A stretch of DNA of 64,000 nt from Rubrivivax sp. A210 (lineage in GTDB: Bacteria > Pseudomonadota > Gammaproteobacteria > Burkholderiales > Burkholderiaceae_C): assembly GCF_904426505.1 (NCBI RefSeq), contig NZ_CAJGBN010000034.1:310001-374000 (forward strand), given 5' to 3'. This document shows positions 15,848 through 27,213 of the stretch, piece after piece (the first letter of the stretch is position 1; each line of letters starts with the position of its first letter). Below the pieces are notes generated by a model. The model had not been told where the DNA came from, searched no databases, and was given only the letters and a program-made list of their open reading frames with translations. Made by a program: the position numbers and the translations under genes.

Positions 15848-17886
15848 ACCCGGGCACCGAAGAGACGGTCTTCCTCGAACCCTGGAACGCCCTCGACGAC
15901 GCGGCGCTGCTGGCCCACTTCCGCGGCCCGCGCGGGGTGTCCTACTACCCGGTGGCCGACGCCGAGGAGACGCGGCCCGAGAAGATTGCCGCCATCGTCG
16001 ACGGCCGCTTCGAGTTCAACGGCGAGACGCACGCGCTGGCCGAGCCCATCGCCTGGCTGAGCAACCCCAGTGCCGATGTCGAGTGGCACATCCTGCTGCA
16101 CAAGTTCTATTACGCCGTGGGCCTGGGCCTGGCCTTCGAGCGCAGCGGCGACGCCATCTACGTGCGGCGCTGGGTGGGCTTGATCGACAGCTGGATGAAG
16201 ACCACGCCGGTGGGCTTCATCGCTGCCGACGTGACCGGCCGCCGGGTGCAGAACTGGATCTACAGCCTGCACCTGCTGGTGGGCCACGCGGCGCACGATG
16301 TCTCGTCGCTGATCCCGGCGGACTTCCATCGCCGCCTGCTCGAGTCCTTGCACACCCAGGTCGAGTTTCTCTGCGCCAACCTCACGCCCAAGCGCAACCA
16401 CCGCACGCTGGAGCTGTACGCCATCTTCCTGGCTGGCGTGGTTTTCCCCGAGATGCGGCGCGCGGCGCACTGGCGCGACTTTGCGCTGGAGCAGACGGTG
16501 GCCAACCTGGGCGCCGACCTGTTGCCCGACGGCGTGCATTGCGAGCTGTCCACCGACTACCACCACCTGGTGCTGAAGAACGGCCTCAATTTCCGCCGCC
16601 TGGCCGCGCTCAATGGCGTGGCCGTGCCCGCGGCCTTTGACCGCCTGCTTGAGCGCGGGCTCGAGTTCAGCCTGCACGTGCACAAGCCCGATGGCGTCGT
16701 GCCCAGCCTGTCCGACGGCGACGCGCGTGGCTTTCTCGACCTGCTGGCGCAGGGTGCCGAGTTGTTCGGCCGCGATGACATGCGGTACGTCGCCACGCGC
16801 GGCGCGCAGGGCAGGGCGCCGGCACGGCGCGTGGCGCATTTCGACGACAGCGGCTACAGTGTGCTGCGCAGCGGCTGGGGCGCGGGCGCCACGCCCTATG
16901 CCGACGAACACTACCTGGTGTTCGACCACGGCCCGCTGGGCGAGGGCAACCACGGCCACTTCGACTGCCTGAGCTTCGAGCTGGCGGCGCACGGCCGCTC
17001 GCTCATCGTCGACCCCGGCCGCTACACCTACAGCGAAGCACCCGATCCGGCCGACGGCACGAACTGGCGCCTGCGCTTCCGCGGTACCGCGGTACACAAC
17101 ACGGTCTGCGTGGATGATCGCCAGCAGACCAGCTACCTGCCCAAGGCCATCAAGCCGGGCACGCGCCACGCGCCGGGCACGGTGCGCCACAAGATCAGCG
17201 GCCCGGCGCCCGAGGCGGCGCTGCTCGAGCGCCACGAATCCGCGCTGCTGGACCTGCTGCACGGCCGCGCCGCCAGCCATGAATACGACGCGGTACACGA
17301 GCGCTGCATCGTCTTCGTGGACCGCCGCTACTGGATCGTCAGCGACTGGCTGCGAGCCGAAGCCGAACACGACTACCGGCTCAACTTCCAGCTCGGCGCC
17401 CAGGCCCAGGACCGGGCGGTGCTCGATCAAGCCGGCGCCTGGCGCCTGTCCAGCCCCGGGCTGCTGGTGCTGCAGCCGCTGCGTGCTGGCGTGCAGACGC
17501 GGCTGGCGGCGAGCTGGGTCTCGGCGCGCTATGGCGACAAGCTGGCCGCGCCGGCGCTGCAGTCTACGCGGCGCGCCCGCAATGCCGATTTCGACACCGT
17601 GCTCATGCCCTGGCAGGGCAGCGAGCCGGCGCTGCGCCTGGACGAGGTGGCGGTGGTCGGCGCACCGGCGGCGCTGCGCATCGCGCTGCAGGTGGACGGC
17701 GAGGCAGTCACCGACCACTGGTTCCATGCCCGCGGTGCGCAGGCGGCGCAGTGGCAGATTGCAGGCTTTGCGTTCAGCGGCCGCTGGGCCTGGTGGCGCG
17801 TGGGCGCCGATGGCCGCCTGCTGGCTGCGCAGTCGCACGAGGGCGCAACGCTGCCGCAGCTGCCGGCCGCGCTGGAGCCGGTGTGA
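15844..17886 (+). CDS. Heparinase II/III-like protein without a signal peptide
   Basis: A 680-residue protein. An N-terminal alpha/alpha-toroid domain (to about 330) carries NHRTLE (185-190) and STDYHH (236-241). A C-terminal beta-sandwich carries GEGNHGHFDCLSFEL (about 366-380), LIVDPGRYTY (387-396) and FRGTAVHNT (412-420). These are hallmarks of the Hepar_II_III family, in which a Tyr and His pair lyse uronic-acid-containing glycans. Unusually, the N-terminus (MNPGTEETVFLEPW) shows no signal peptide, so the protein should stay in the cytoplasm. Genes of this type recur in exopolysaccharide operons, where they may edit or epimerise the growing chain. Coupled by ATGA at its start and GTGA at its end. 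Confidence 0.82.
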   Translation: MNPGTEETVFLEPWNALDDAALLAHFRGPRGVSYYPVADAEETRPEKIAAIVDGRFEFNGETHALAEPIAWLSNPSADVEWHILLHKFYYAVGLGLAFERSGDAIYVRRWVGLIDSWMKTTPVGFIAADVTGRRVQNWIYSLHLLVGHAAHDVSSLIPADFHRRLLESLHTQVEFLCANLTPKRNHRTLELYAIFLAGVVFPEMRRAAHWRDFALEQTVANLGADLLPDGVHCELSTDYHHLVLKNGLNFRRLAALNGVAVPAAFDRLLERGLEFSLHVHKPDGVVPSLSDGDARGFLDLLAQGAELFGRDDMRYVATRGAQGRAPARRVAHFDDSGYSVLRSGWGAGATPYADEHYLVFDHGPLGEGNHGHFDCLSFELAAHGRSLIVDPGRYTYSEAPDPADGTNWRLRFRGTAVHNTVCVDDRQQTSYLPKAIKPGTRHAPGTVRHKISGPAPEAALLERHESALLDLLHGRAASHEYDAVHERCIVFVDRRYWIVSDWLRAEAEHDYRLNFQLGAQAQDRAVLDQAGAWRLSSPGLLVLQPLRAGVQTRLAASWVSARYGDKLAAPALQSTRRARNADFDTVLMPWQGSEPALRLDEVAVVGAPAALRIALQVDGEAVTDHWFHARGAQAAQWQIAGFAFSGRWAWWRVGADGRLLAAQSHEGATLPQLPAALEPV

Positions 17887-19286
17887 ACGCGTCGCTGCCC
17901 CAGGACCCGCTGCTGCCGCAGCTGGCCACGGCGCTGGATGGCGCGGCGATGGCGCAAGTCTTTGCCGCCGCGCTGCAGGGGCCGGCGCTGCTGGCCTGCG
18001 AGGTCGACCGCGTCAAGTACCGGCCCGGGCGCAGTTGCAGCGTCAGCTACCGGCTGCGGCTGTGTGAGGCGCCGCGCGGCGAATTCGAGCAGCGCGTCTC
18101 GGCCCGCTTCCTGATGGGCGGCGAGGCCAGGCGCCGCTTTGAACAGGCCGGTGCGCGAGGCGGCTCGAAGCCGTCGCCCGCCGGTCCCGCGCTGCAGCAC
18201 GAGGCGGCGCTGGACATGCTGGCCTGGTGGCTGCCCAACGACCCCAAGCTGGCCGCGCTGGCCCTGCTGTGCGACGACGCCGAGCTGCGCCGGCGCTGCC
18301 TGGGCGAAGTCGTGGCCCTGCTCACCGGCGGCCGTGGCCGCCTGGTCGAGCACCGCACGACCCTGGTCCAGGTAGTGCCCGAGTTGCGTGTGTGTGCGCG
18401 CGTCGATCTCACGCTGCAGGACGAGGCCGGTGCGCCGACGCAGCAGCGCACGCTGTACGTGAAGGCCGACGCCGAGCGCAGCGGCGCCCACACGCGCGCC
18501 GTGATGCAGGCGCTGAGCGACAGCCCGGCGCAGAGTTCCGGCCTCCTGTGTACGCCGCGCTCGCTGCTGTGGCAGGCCGAGGCCGGCCTGCACTGGATCT
18601 CGGCGCTGCCGGGGCAGCCATTGCTGGAGGTTGACCCGCAGATTCGCGCCGCATCCTCCATGCGCGTGGCGCGCCAACTGGCGCTGCTGCACGCCACGCC
18701 GGTGCCGGCCGGCCCGCGCCTGCTGGACCTGGCCGCGCTGCGCGCCCAGCGCGAGCGCGCGGCGGCCCTGCTGGCCCAGGTGCAACCGGCCTGGCAGCCG
18801 CTGCTGGAGCGCCTGTGCGCCGCCCTGCAGGCCGGCGAAGGCCTGCTGGCCGGCCTGCCGCCGTCCACGCTGCACGGCGACCTCCACCCCAACAACATCC
18901 TCGTCGACGCGCGCCACGGCAGTTGCCGCCAGGCCTTCATCGACCTGGACGACGTGCAGCAAGGCCCGGCCGTGCTGGAAGTGGGCGGCTGGATCGCCGA
19001 CGCCCACTACCGCGCCATCGTCGACGGCCACGCGCCGGCGGCAGCCTCGGCCGCGGCCGATCTCTTTCTGGCCGCCTATGTCCAGACTGCCGGGCAGGCG
19101 CTGGAGCCGGCCGCGCTGGCCTGGGCCGCGGCCCACCACCTGCTGTGCCGCCGCGCCTGCGGTGGCGTGGCCAACCTCAAGCCGGGCCGCTATGCCGCTG
19201 TGCCGGCGCTGCTGGAGGTGGCCGCCGCCATTGCCTGCGCCGGCTCGGTGGACGCGGCGCTGGACACCGCGGGCGAGGCCGCATGA
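17883..19286 (+). CDS. APH-fold kinase, first of a tandem pair
   Basis: A 467-residue protein starting with GTG in a GTGA overlap. The early strand VKYRPGRSCSVSYRL is the nucleotide-lobe signature of a branch of aminoglycoside-phosphotransferase-like kinases. The catalytic loop is LHGDLHPNNILV (about residue 333-344) and the metal-binding segment FIDLDD follows, so catalytic Asp, Asn and the second Asp are all present. About 180 residues precede the main kinase core. Its position between glycan genes suggests phosphorylation of a sugar or lipid-linked intermediate rather than an antibiotic. It shares general layout and an LPND segment with the following gene. Confidence 0.75.
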   Translation: MNASLPQDPLLPQLATALDGAAMAQVFAAALQGPALLACEVDRVKYRPGRSCSVSYRLRLCEAPRGEFEQRVSARFLMGGEARRRFEQAGARGGSKPSPAGPALQHEAALDMLAWWLPNDPKLAALALLCDDAELRRRCLGEVVALLTGGRGRLVEHRTTLVQVVPELRVCARVDLTLQDEAGAPTQQRTLYVKADAERSGAHTRAVMQALSDSPAQSSGLLCTPRSLLWQAEAGLHWISALPGQPLLEVDPQIRAASSMRVARQLALLHATPVPAGPRLLDLAALRAQRERAAALLAQVQPAWQPLLERLCAALQAGEGLLAGLPPSTLHGDLHPNNILVDARHGSCRQAFIDLDDVQQGPAVLEVGGWIADAHYRAIVDGHAPAAASAAADLFLAAYVQTAGQALEPAALAWAAAHHLLCRRACGGVANLKPGRYAAVPALLEVAAAIACAGSVDAALDTAGEAA

Positions 19287-20649
19287 TGGCCCGGCAACAC
19301 GATCATGCCCCCGCCCTGGCTGGCGGCAGCGCACCCCCGCTGGACCTGTACAGCGACGGCGCGGCCATGTTGCCGCTGCTGCAGGCGCAACTGCCCGGCT
19401 TTGGCGAGGTCGGGTTGCGCATCACCGGCATTCGCGTCCATGCCGCGCGGCGCAGCACCTCGGTGGCGCGCAACCCCATCCCGCTGAGCCTGTGCTATGA
19501 CCTGGAGGTCAGCGACACGCAGCAGGGCCGCAGCGGCACGCAAACCTGCTTCGCCCAGGTCTACCGCCCCGGCCTGGCCGAGGCGGCCCAGGGTCGCGTC
19601 AACACCCGCCAACTGGTGCGCCCGGCCTTCGGCGAGCCCCTGGTGCTGCTGCCGGCGCTGAACCTGCTGCTGTGGGCCTTGCCCAACGACCCCGACATGC
19701 CGCATCTGCCGGCGCTGCTGGATCCGGCGCTTGCGCTGCAGGCCCTGCCGCCGGGCTGCGGGGCCGAGCCTGGAGACGAACTGGGCGTTGAGTTGCTGCG
19801 CTACGCGCCGCAACGCCGCGCCACGCTGCGCTACACAGTGGCCGCACGCGCCGGCCGGCCCGAGCGCGCGATCTACGCCAAGACCTTCTTCGACCAGCGA
19901 GCGCGCGACATCCACCGGCGCTTCGAGCACTTCTGGCAGCTGTCGCAGCGCGACCCGCTGGCGCCGCTGGTGGCCGAGCCCCTGGGCCACGACGCCGCCA
20001 CGCGCAGCGTCTGGCAGGCCAGCGCGCTGGGCTTGCCGCTGCTGCAGGCCTTGGCGTCTCCGCAGGCGCCGCAGCTGATGGAGCGCGTCGCGCAGGCCCT
20101 GGTGCTGCTCCATGAATCCGGGCTGCAGCCCACGGCCGGCGCCGCGCCGCATTCGGTGCCGCACTGGCTGGCCGAGGTCAGCCGGCGGCGCAACAAGCTC
20201 GACCGCATCAAGCCCGAGCTGGCCGAGCGCACGGCGCGAATTGCAGCCACGCTCACGGCCCACGCGGCGCGCCCGGCCCAGCGGCCGCTGAGCCTGATCC
20301 ATGGCGATTGCCACCCCGACCAGATGTGGGTACACGAGGGCCGCATCGTGCTGTTCGACTTCGACGAGTTCACGCTGGGCGACCCCATGGAAGACCTGGC
20401 CAGCTTCGTGCTGAAGCTCGAACAGGCCGAGCAGCCCGAGGCCCTGGGCCGCGCGCTGGTGCGCGCCTATGCCGCCGCTGCGCCGCGGCGCTTCGACGCC
20501 CAGGCCCTGGCCTGGCACCTGGCCATCCAGAGCCTGCTGCAGGTCAGCCGCACCTTCATCTACCAGCGCCCGGGCTGGGCCGAGGAACTCGACAGCCGGC
20601 TCGCCGCCGCCGAGACCCGCATCCTGGCGCTGCAGCTCTCCCACCCCGC

Positions 20650-20653
<4 letters not shown>
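19283..20653 (+). CDS. APH-fold kinase, second of a tandem pair
   Basis: A 456-residue relative of the preceding kinase, starting in an ATGA overlap. It has the ALPNDP segment, the strand VELLRYAPQRRATLRYTV, the catalytic loop LIHGDCHPDQMWV and the metal segment LFDFDEFTLGDPMEDLA. The catalytic Asp is present, but the Asn of the usual HGDxHPxN loop is replaced by Gln. That may change metal binding or specificity; activity is not assured. The tail continues to a TFIYQRPGW segment typical of APH C-lobes. It is followed by an ATGA overlap with the ABC exporter. Substrate unknown. Confidence 0.75.
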
Positions 20654-22426
<1,773 letters not shown>

Positions 22427-22437
<11 letters not shown>

Positions 22438-23590
22438 ACGCCCGCGCCTGCTGTTCTACTGCCAGCACTCGCTGGGCATCGGCCATCTGACGCGCTCCTT
22501 CGCGCTGGCCACGGCGCTGTCCGAGGCCTTCCACGTCGTTTTCCTCAACGGCGGCCGCCTGCCGCCGGGCCTGCCGGTGCCCGGCGGCATCGAGATCGTC
22601 GACCTGCCGCCCCTGGGCATGGACGACGGCCACACCCTGGTCAGCCGCGATGCCAAGCAGGGCGTCAAGGAGGCCATGGTGAGACGGCGCGCACTGATCG
22701 AGGGCGCGGTGCAGCAGCACGGGCCGGCCGTGGTGCTGATCGAGCTGTTTCCCTTCGGGCGCAAGAAGTTTGCCGGCGAGATCCTGGCGCTGATGCGCGG
22801 CGCGCGGCGCCAGGCCGGCGGCCCGGCGCGCGTGGTCTGCAGCCTGCGTGACATCCTGGTGGATGCGCGCCCCGACCAGCAACGCCACGACGACCGCGCC
22901 CGCGGCCTCACCGACCGCTATTTTGACGCCGTGCTGGTACACGCCGACCCGGCGCTGGCGCGGCTGGAAGACAGCTTCAAGCCCAGCCGGCCCCTGCGCA
23001 CGCCCGTCTACTACACCGGCTACGTGGTGCCGGCACGCGCCAGCGTCGCGCCGCCGCCGCGCGGCGAGCATCTGCTGGTATCGGCCGGTGGCGGCATCGT
23101 CGGCGACGCGTTGTTCCGCACCGTGCTGGAGGCCCGCGCGCTGCTGGCCAGCCCGCCGCCGCTGCGCCTCATCGCCGGCCCCTTCCTGCCCGAGCCGCAA
23201 TGGCGTGCGCTGCAAGACTTGGTGCAGGGCCAGGCCGGCATCGAGCTGCTGCGCCAGGTGCCCGACATGGTGGCCGAGATGCGCCGGGCGCGTGCCTCCA
23301 TCAGCCAGTGCGGCTACAACACCGCGCTCGACATCATCGTGGCGCAGGTGCCGGCCCTGGTCGTGCCCTATGCCACGGTGACCGAGAACGAGCAGAGCGA
23401 GCGCGCCACCCGCCTGGCCGAGCTGGGCGCGCTGCAGCAGCTCGATCCGGGCCTGCTCACCCCGCCGCAGCTGGCGGCGGCGATGCAAGCGCTGCTGCAG
23501 TTCAGCCCGCGCGCTGCGGCGCTGGCGCTGGACGGCGCGGGGGAGAGCGCACGCCTCATCCACGGCCTGCACCTGGAGCGCCAGCCATGA
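22427..23590 (+). CDS. GT28/MurG-like glycosyltransferase, second paralogue
   Basis: A 387-residue protein with FYCQHSLGIGHLTRSFALA at the start, LIELFPFGRKKF in the N-domain, LVSAGGGIVGDALF opening the C-domain and SISQCGYNTALDIIVAQVPALVVPY as the donor-sugar site. It lacks the charged tail of the first paralogue. The PFG(R/V) segment is common to all three paralogues of this locus, so they belong to one subfamily. Translational coupling on both sides (11-base overlap, then ATGA) places it firmly in the operon. Donor and acceptor unknown. Confidence 0.8.
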
Positions 23591-24375
23591 CGGCCGCTTT
23601 TGTCACCCTGGCCGCGGCGCTGGACGCGGCCCCGGCGCCGCTGGACTTCTTCCTGCGCGACGACGACACCGGCTGGGACGACGCCGCGCTGTTCGCGCTG
23701 CTCGACTGCACCGGCGAGGCCGGCGTGCCCATCGATCTGGCGGTGATTCCCCAGGCTACGGGCGCGGCGCTGGCTGCCCGGCTGCTGGGGCGCAAGGCCG
23801 CTGCGCCGCGCCTGATCGGCCTGCACCAGCACGGCTTTGCGCACCAGAACCACGAGACCACCGAGCGCAAGTGCGAGTTCGGCCCTTCGCGCACGCCGGA
23901 AGCGCAGCGCGCCGACCTGGCCGCCGGCCGCGCCCTGCTGCTCGAACGCTTCGGCGACCAGCTCGACCCCATCTTCACCCCGCCCTGGAACCGCTGCAGC
24001 CCCGGCACGCCGGCGCTGCTGGCCGAGCTGGGTTTTGGCGCGCTGTCGCGCAGCCGCGGCGCCCCGGCGCAGCAGGCCCTGCCCGAGCTCCCGGTGGACG
24101 TCGACTGGTGCAAGCACCAGCGCCTGGCGCGCGAGCAGGGCGAGGCCGAGGGCCCGCGCGTGGCCCACGAGCTGGCCGGGCGCGTCGCCAGCGGCGGCCC
24201 GCTGGGCCTGATGCTGCACCATGCCGCGATGGACGCGGCCGATCTGGCACTGCTGTCCCGCCTGCTGCACCTGATCGCCGGCCACTCCCGCGTGCGCTGC
24301 TGGCCCATGCGCGAACTGCTCGCCCGTCCCCCCACCTTGCCGCCTTCCACCGCCCCCGCCGAAAGCCTTTCGTGA
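23587..24375 (+). CDS. Polysaccharide-deacetylase-like (NodB-fold) protein, no signal peptide
   Basis: A 262-residue protein. FFLRDDDTGW (Asp25-27) matches the first metal-binding motif, GLHQHGFAHQNHE (His80, 82, 86, 89) the second, and FTPPWNRC the third, as in a CE4-like branch with H-x-H-G-x3-H-x2-H spacing. The final segment LMLHHAAMD is the histidine motif near the active site. The N-terminus is not a typical signal peptide (ALAAALDAAPAPLDFF lacks a basic start), so a cytoplasmic location is likely, unlike most CE4 enzymes. A role in N- or O-deacetylating an intermediate is inferred. It starts in an ATGA overlap and ends in TGATG. Confidence 0.75.
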   Translation: MTAAFVTLAAALDAAPAPLDFFLRDDDTGWDDAALFALLDCTGEAGVPIDLAVIPQATGAALAARLLGRKAAAPRLIGLHQHGFAHQNHETTERKCEFGPSRTPEAQRADLAAGRALLLERFGDQLDPIFTPPWNRCSPGTPALLAELGFGALSRSRGAPAQQALPELPVDVDWCKHQRLAREQGEAEGPRVAHELAGRVASGGPLGLMLHHAAMDAADLALLSRLLHLIAGHSRVRCWPMRELLARPPTLPPSTAPAESLS

Positions 24376-25826
24376 TGCTGCGCCGCTGCCTCCTCCTCAC
24401 CCTGTCCGTTCTTGCTGCCTCCGCGCTGGCGCAGACGCCACCGCCCGAGCCGGAACTGGGCACGCCGGCGCCGCGCACCGTGTCGCAGCGCCCCGACGAG
24501 AGGCGGGCCGAGCAGCCTTCGACGGTGCAGCTCTTCGGCGTTCCGGTCGAGCTGGGCATGAGCTACGAGGGCTCGGTCGAGGGCCGGCGCAATTACGACC
24601 TCAACCGCGCCCGCAACCGCGACCGCGATGTCGCCAGCCATGAGCTCAAGCTCGACGCGCGCTGGAAGACCGATGCCGACACGACCTGGTTCGTGCAGGG
24701 CGTGGGCCTCTCGGACCGCCGGCGCTCGCGCAGCGACCGCAGCGTCACCAAGCAGGAATCGGCCGAGCGTGGCCAGACCTGGGTGATGTGGGAACGGCTG
24801 GGCGAATACCCGCTGTCTATACAGATGGGCCGCATCGCGCTGGTCGACCGTCGATCCTGGTGGTGGGACGACGATCTGGACGCGATACGCCTGGTCTATG
24901 CGCCCGACAACTGGCGGCTGGAGACCGGCGTGGCGCGCGAACTGGCGCGCGTGTCGTCGGCCAGCCACGACATGGATGCCGACAAGAAGGCCGTCAAGCG
25001 CTGGTTCGGCAACTTCAACCTGCGCTGGGCGCCGCGCCACAGCGTCGAGGCCTTCTGGCTCTTCACCGACGACGACTCGGGCCCGCCCAAGCCGGGCTCC
25101 TTGTTCGCCGAGGACGAGGAAGATGCTTCCGACGGCCGGCTGCGCTGGCTGGGCCTGCGCAGCAGCGGCGAGGTGCGCTTCGAGTCGAAGAACCGCTGGA
25201 CCTACCGTGCCGACGCGGCCATGCTGCGCGGCCGCGAGTTCGTCACGGCCTTCAGCACCACGCCCGAGGGCCTGCTGAGCCCCGGCGCCACCAGTCGCCG
25301 CAATGTGCGGGGCTACGCCTGGGACATCGGCACCCAGTGGGTGTTGCCCAGCGCGGCCCGCCCCACCTTCAGCCTGGGCCTGGCCCAGGGCTCGGGCGCG
25401 CCGGGCACGGCCACGCTGGAGCGCGGCTTCCGCCAGACCGGCCTGCACGAGAACAAAGGCCGCGTCGGCGGCGTCAAGCGGCTGCGCTTCTACGGCGAGT
25501 TGCTGGACCCCGAGCTGTCCAATCTGCGCGTGGCCAGCGCCGGCTTCGGCTTCCGCTTCCTGTCCAGCACCTCGGCCGAGGTCATCGTCCACCGCTACCG
25601 CCAGATGTTTGCCGACACGCGGATCGCCAATTCGCGCCTGTCGCAAGACCCGCAGGGCCTCAGCCGCGACATCGGGCGCGAGATCGATGTGTTGTTCGCG
25701 ATGCGCGAATGGCGCCAGTTCGAAGTGACCCTGCTGCTGACGCGCTTCTACCCCGGCCAGGCCTTTGCCGAGAACCGGCGCGACCCCGCGCATGGCATCG
25801 AGCTGGGCGTGGCGCTGAACTTCTGA
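24375..25826 (+). CDS. AlgE-like outer-membrane beta-barrel (alginate-export family)
   Basis: A 483-residue protein with a signal peptide (MLRRCLLLTLSVLAASALA, cut before QTPPPEP). The rest is alternating amphipathic strands with frequent aromatic girdles, such as TWFVQGVGL, RLVYAPDNWRLETGVA and SVEAFWLFTDDD, and it ends in GIELGVALNF with a terminal Phe, the usual barrel insertion signal. The overall pattern (IDVLFAMREWRQFEVTLLLTRFYPG near the end) resembles the alginate-export porin family. It probably releases the locus product through the outer membrane. No Alg8, Alg44 or AlgK-like genes are nearby, so alginate itself is unlikely. Starts in a TGATG overlap. Confidence 0.75.
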   Translation: MLRRCLLLTLSVLAASALAQTPPPEPELGTPAPRTVSQRPDERRAEQPSTVQLFGVPVELGMSYEGSVEGRRNYDLNRARNRDRDVASHELKLDARWKTDADTTWFVQGVGLSDRRRSRSDRSVTKQESAERGQTWVMWERLGEYPLSIQMGRIALVDRRSWWWDDDLDAIRLVYAPDNWRLETGVARELARVSSASHDMDADKKAVKRWFGNFNLRWAPRHSVEAFWLFTDDDSGPPKPGSLFAEDEEDASDGRLRWLGLRSSGEVRFESKNRWTYRADAAMLRGREFVTAFSTTPEGLLSPGATSRRNVRGYAWDIGTQWVLPSAARPTFSLGLAQGSGAPGTATLERGFRQTGLHENKGRVGGVKRLRFYGELLDPELSNLRVASAGFGFRFLSSTSAEVIVHRYRQMFADTRIANSRLSQDPQGLSRDIGREIDVLFAMREWRQFEVTLLLTRFYPGQAFAENRRDPAHGIELGVALNF

Positions 25827-25876
25827 TCGTGCGCCGTGGGGGCCGGATCGTGAAGCTGTTCACAGTGCACCACCGC

Positions 25877-25898
25877 GGCGGCCGTATCCGCGGCCGCC
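25877..25898. terminator. GC-rich hairpin within the polysaccharide locus
   Basis: GGCGGCCG (25877-25884) and CGGCCGCC (25891-25898) form a perfect 8-bp stem with a 6-base loop, in the only sizeable gap (199 bases) of the locus. There is no U-run, so a strong intrinsic terminator is not supported. It may pause transcription or protect the upstream mRNA 3' end, splitting the locus into a ten-gene and a two-gene part. Confidence 0.35.
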
Positions 25899-26025
25899 AT
25901 GGCCGCTCTGTCGGGTGTCGCGCACCCCAGGGTTGCCTCTGCATGCGGCCAGCCAGCGACTCAGCTCCCGAGATGGTGCATCGCGGAGCGCCAAACCCCG
26001 GCGTCCGGCACGGCGCGTCCGCAGC

Positions 26026-27213
26026 ATGAGCGCCGGCCCCGCCTTGCCGCCGGCCGCAGCCGTTCAAACCACGGTGAGCCGGCCCCGCATCCTCTACTAC
26101 TGCCAGAGCCTGGTCGGCATCGGCCACCTGACCTGCAGCCTGCGCATCATCGAAGCCCTGCTGCCGCAGGCCGAGGTCGACCTCGTCTATGGCGGCCTCG
26201 ACGCCGGCCCCATGGCGCCGCGCCCGGGATTCCGCGGCCTGCGCCTGGCCACCTTGCTGCACGACGAGGACAGCGGCGAGTTCTTCGCCCCCGCCGACGA
26301 GCGCCCCATAGACGCCATCTGGGCCGACCGCGCCCAGGCCATTGCCGGCTTTCTGCGCCCGTCCTACCAGGCCGTGGTGCTCGAGTTCTATCCCTTCGGC
26401 CGGCGCCGTTTCAAGACCGAGATCCAGGCCCTGCTGGCGGCGGTGCGCGCCGGCAGCGGGCCGGTGCCGGTGTTCTGCTCGGTGCGCGAGGTGCTGGTGC
26501 CGCGCGCCCAGGCCAACGAACGGCGCATGGTTGAATCGGTGAAGAAGCTGATCCACACCGTCTTCGTGCGCGGCGACCCGGCGGTGATCCGCTTCGACGA
26601 GACCTTCAGCCTCGCGCCCGAGATCGCCGACCGCCTTTGCTACAGCGGCTACATCAGCCCGCCGCCGCCGACCGAGCGGCCGGTGCGCAAGCCCCAGGTG
26701 CTGGTCAGCCAGGGCGGCGGCAACGTCGGGCGCGAACTGCTGGTCGCCGCCATCGGTGCGGCGGCGCTGTTGCCTCAGCTGCGCTTCGTGCTGGCCTGCG
26801 GCTCGCGCACGCCGGCCGAGGAGATCGAGTCGCTGCGCCGCCTGGTGAGCAGCGCCAACGTCGAGATTCACCCCTTTCTGGCCGAGTTTCCGCGTCACCT
26901 GATGGAATCGGTGGCATCCATCAGCATGGGCGGCGACAACACCTTGATGGACGTGCTGGGTGCTCGCACCCCGGGCCTGGCCTATCCCTACCAGGACAAC
27001 CCGGAGCAGGGCATACGCATTCGCAAGTTCGCCGAGAAGGGCCTGCTGCACGAGCTGGGCCCCGCCGACCTGCTGCCCGAGCGGCTGGCCGCGCGCATCC
27101 TGGAGGCCCTGGCCGCGCCCTATCCGGCGCACCAGGTGGCCATGGACGGCGCCCGTGTCACCGCCGAACGCATCCTGGCCGTGCTGGCGGAGCGCGCCGT
27201 CGAGCCGGCGTGA
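26026..27213 (+). CDS. GT28/MurG-like glycosyltransferase, third paralogue
   Basis: A 395-residue protein starting at ATG (MSAGPAL), about 20 residues before the family start RILYYCQSLVGIGHLTCSLRI. It shows LEFYPFGRRRFKTEI in the N-domain and LVSQGGGNVGREL in the C-domain. The donor-site segment reads SISMGGDNTLMDVLGA, so the usual Tyr of GGYNT is Asp here; sugar specificity may differ. It follows the 199-base gap, so it may have its own promoter, and it is coupled by TGATG to the last gene of the locus. Closest in sequence by eye to the second paralogue. Confidence 0.78.
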   Translation: MSAGPALPPAAAVQTTVSRPRILYYCQSLVGIGHLTCSLRIIEALLPQAEVDLVYGGLDAGPMAPRPGFRGLRLATLLHDEDSGEFFAPADERPIDAIWADRAQAIAGFLRPSYQAVVLEFYPFGRRRFKTEIQALLAAVRAGSGPVPVFCSVREVLVPRAQANERRMVESVKKLIHTVFVRGDPAVIRFDETFSLAPEIADRLCYSGYISPPPPTERPVRKPQVLVSQGGGNVGRELLVAAIGAAALLPQLRFVLACGSRTPAEEIESLRRLVSSANVEIHPFLAEFPRHLMESVASISMGGDNTLMDVLGARTPGLAYPYQDNPEQGIRIRKFAEKGLLHELGPADLLPERLAARILEALAAPYPAHQVAMDGARVTAERILAVLAERAVEPA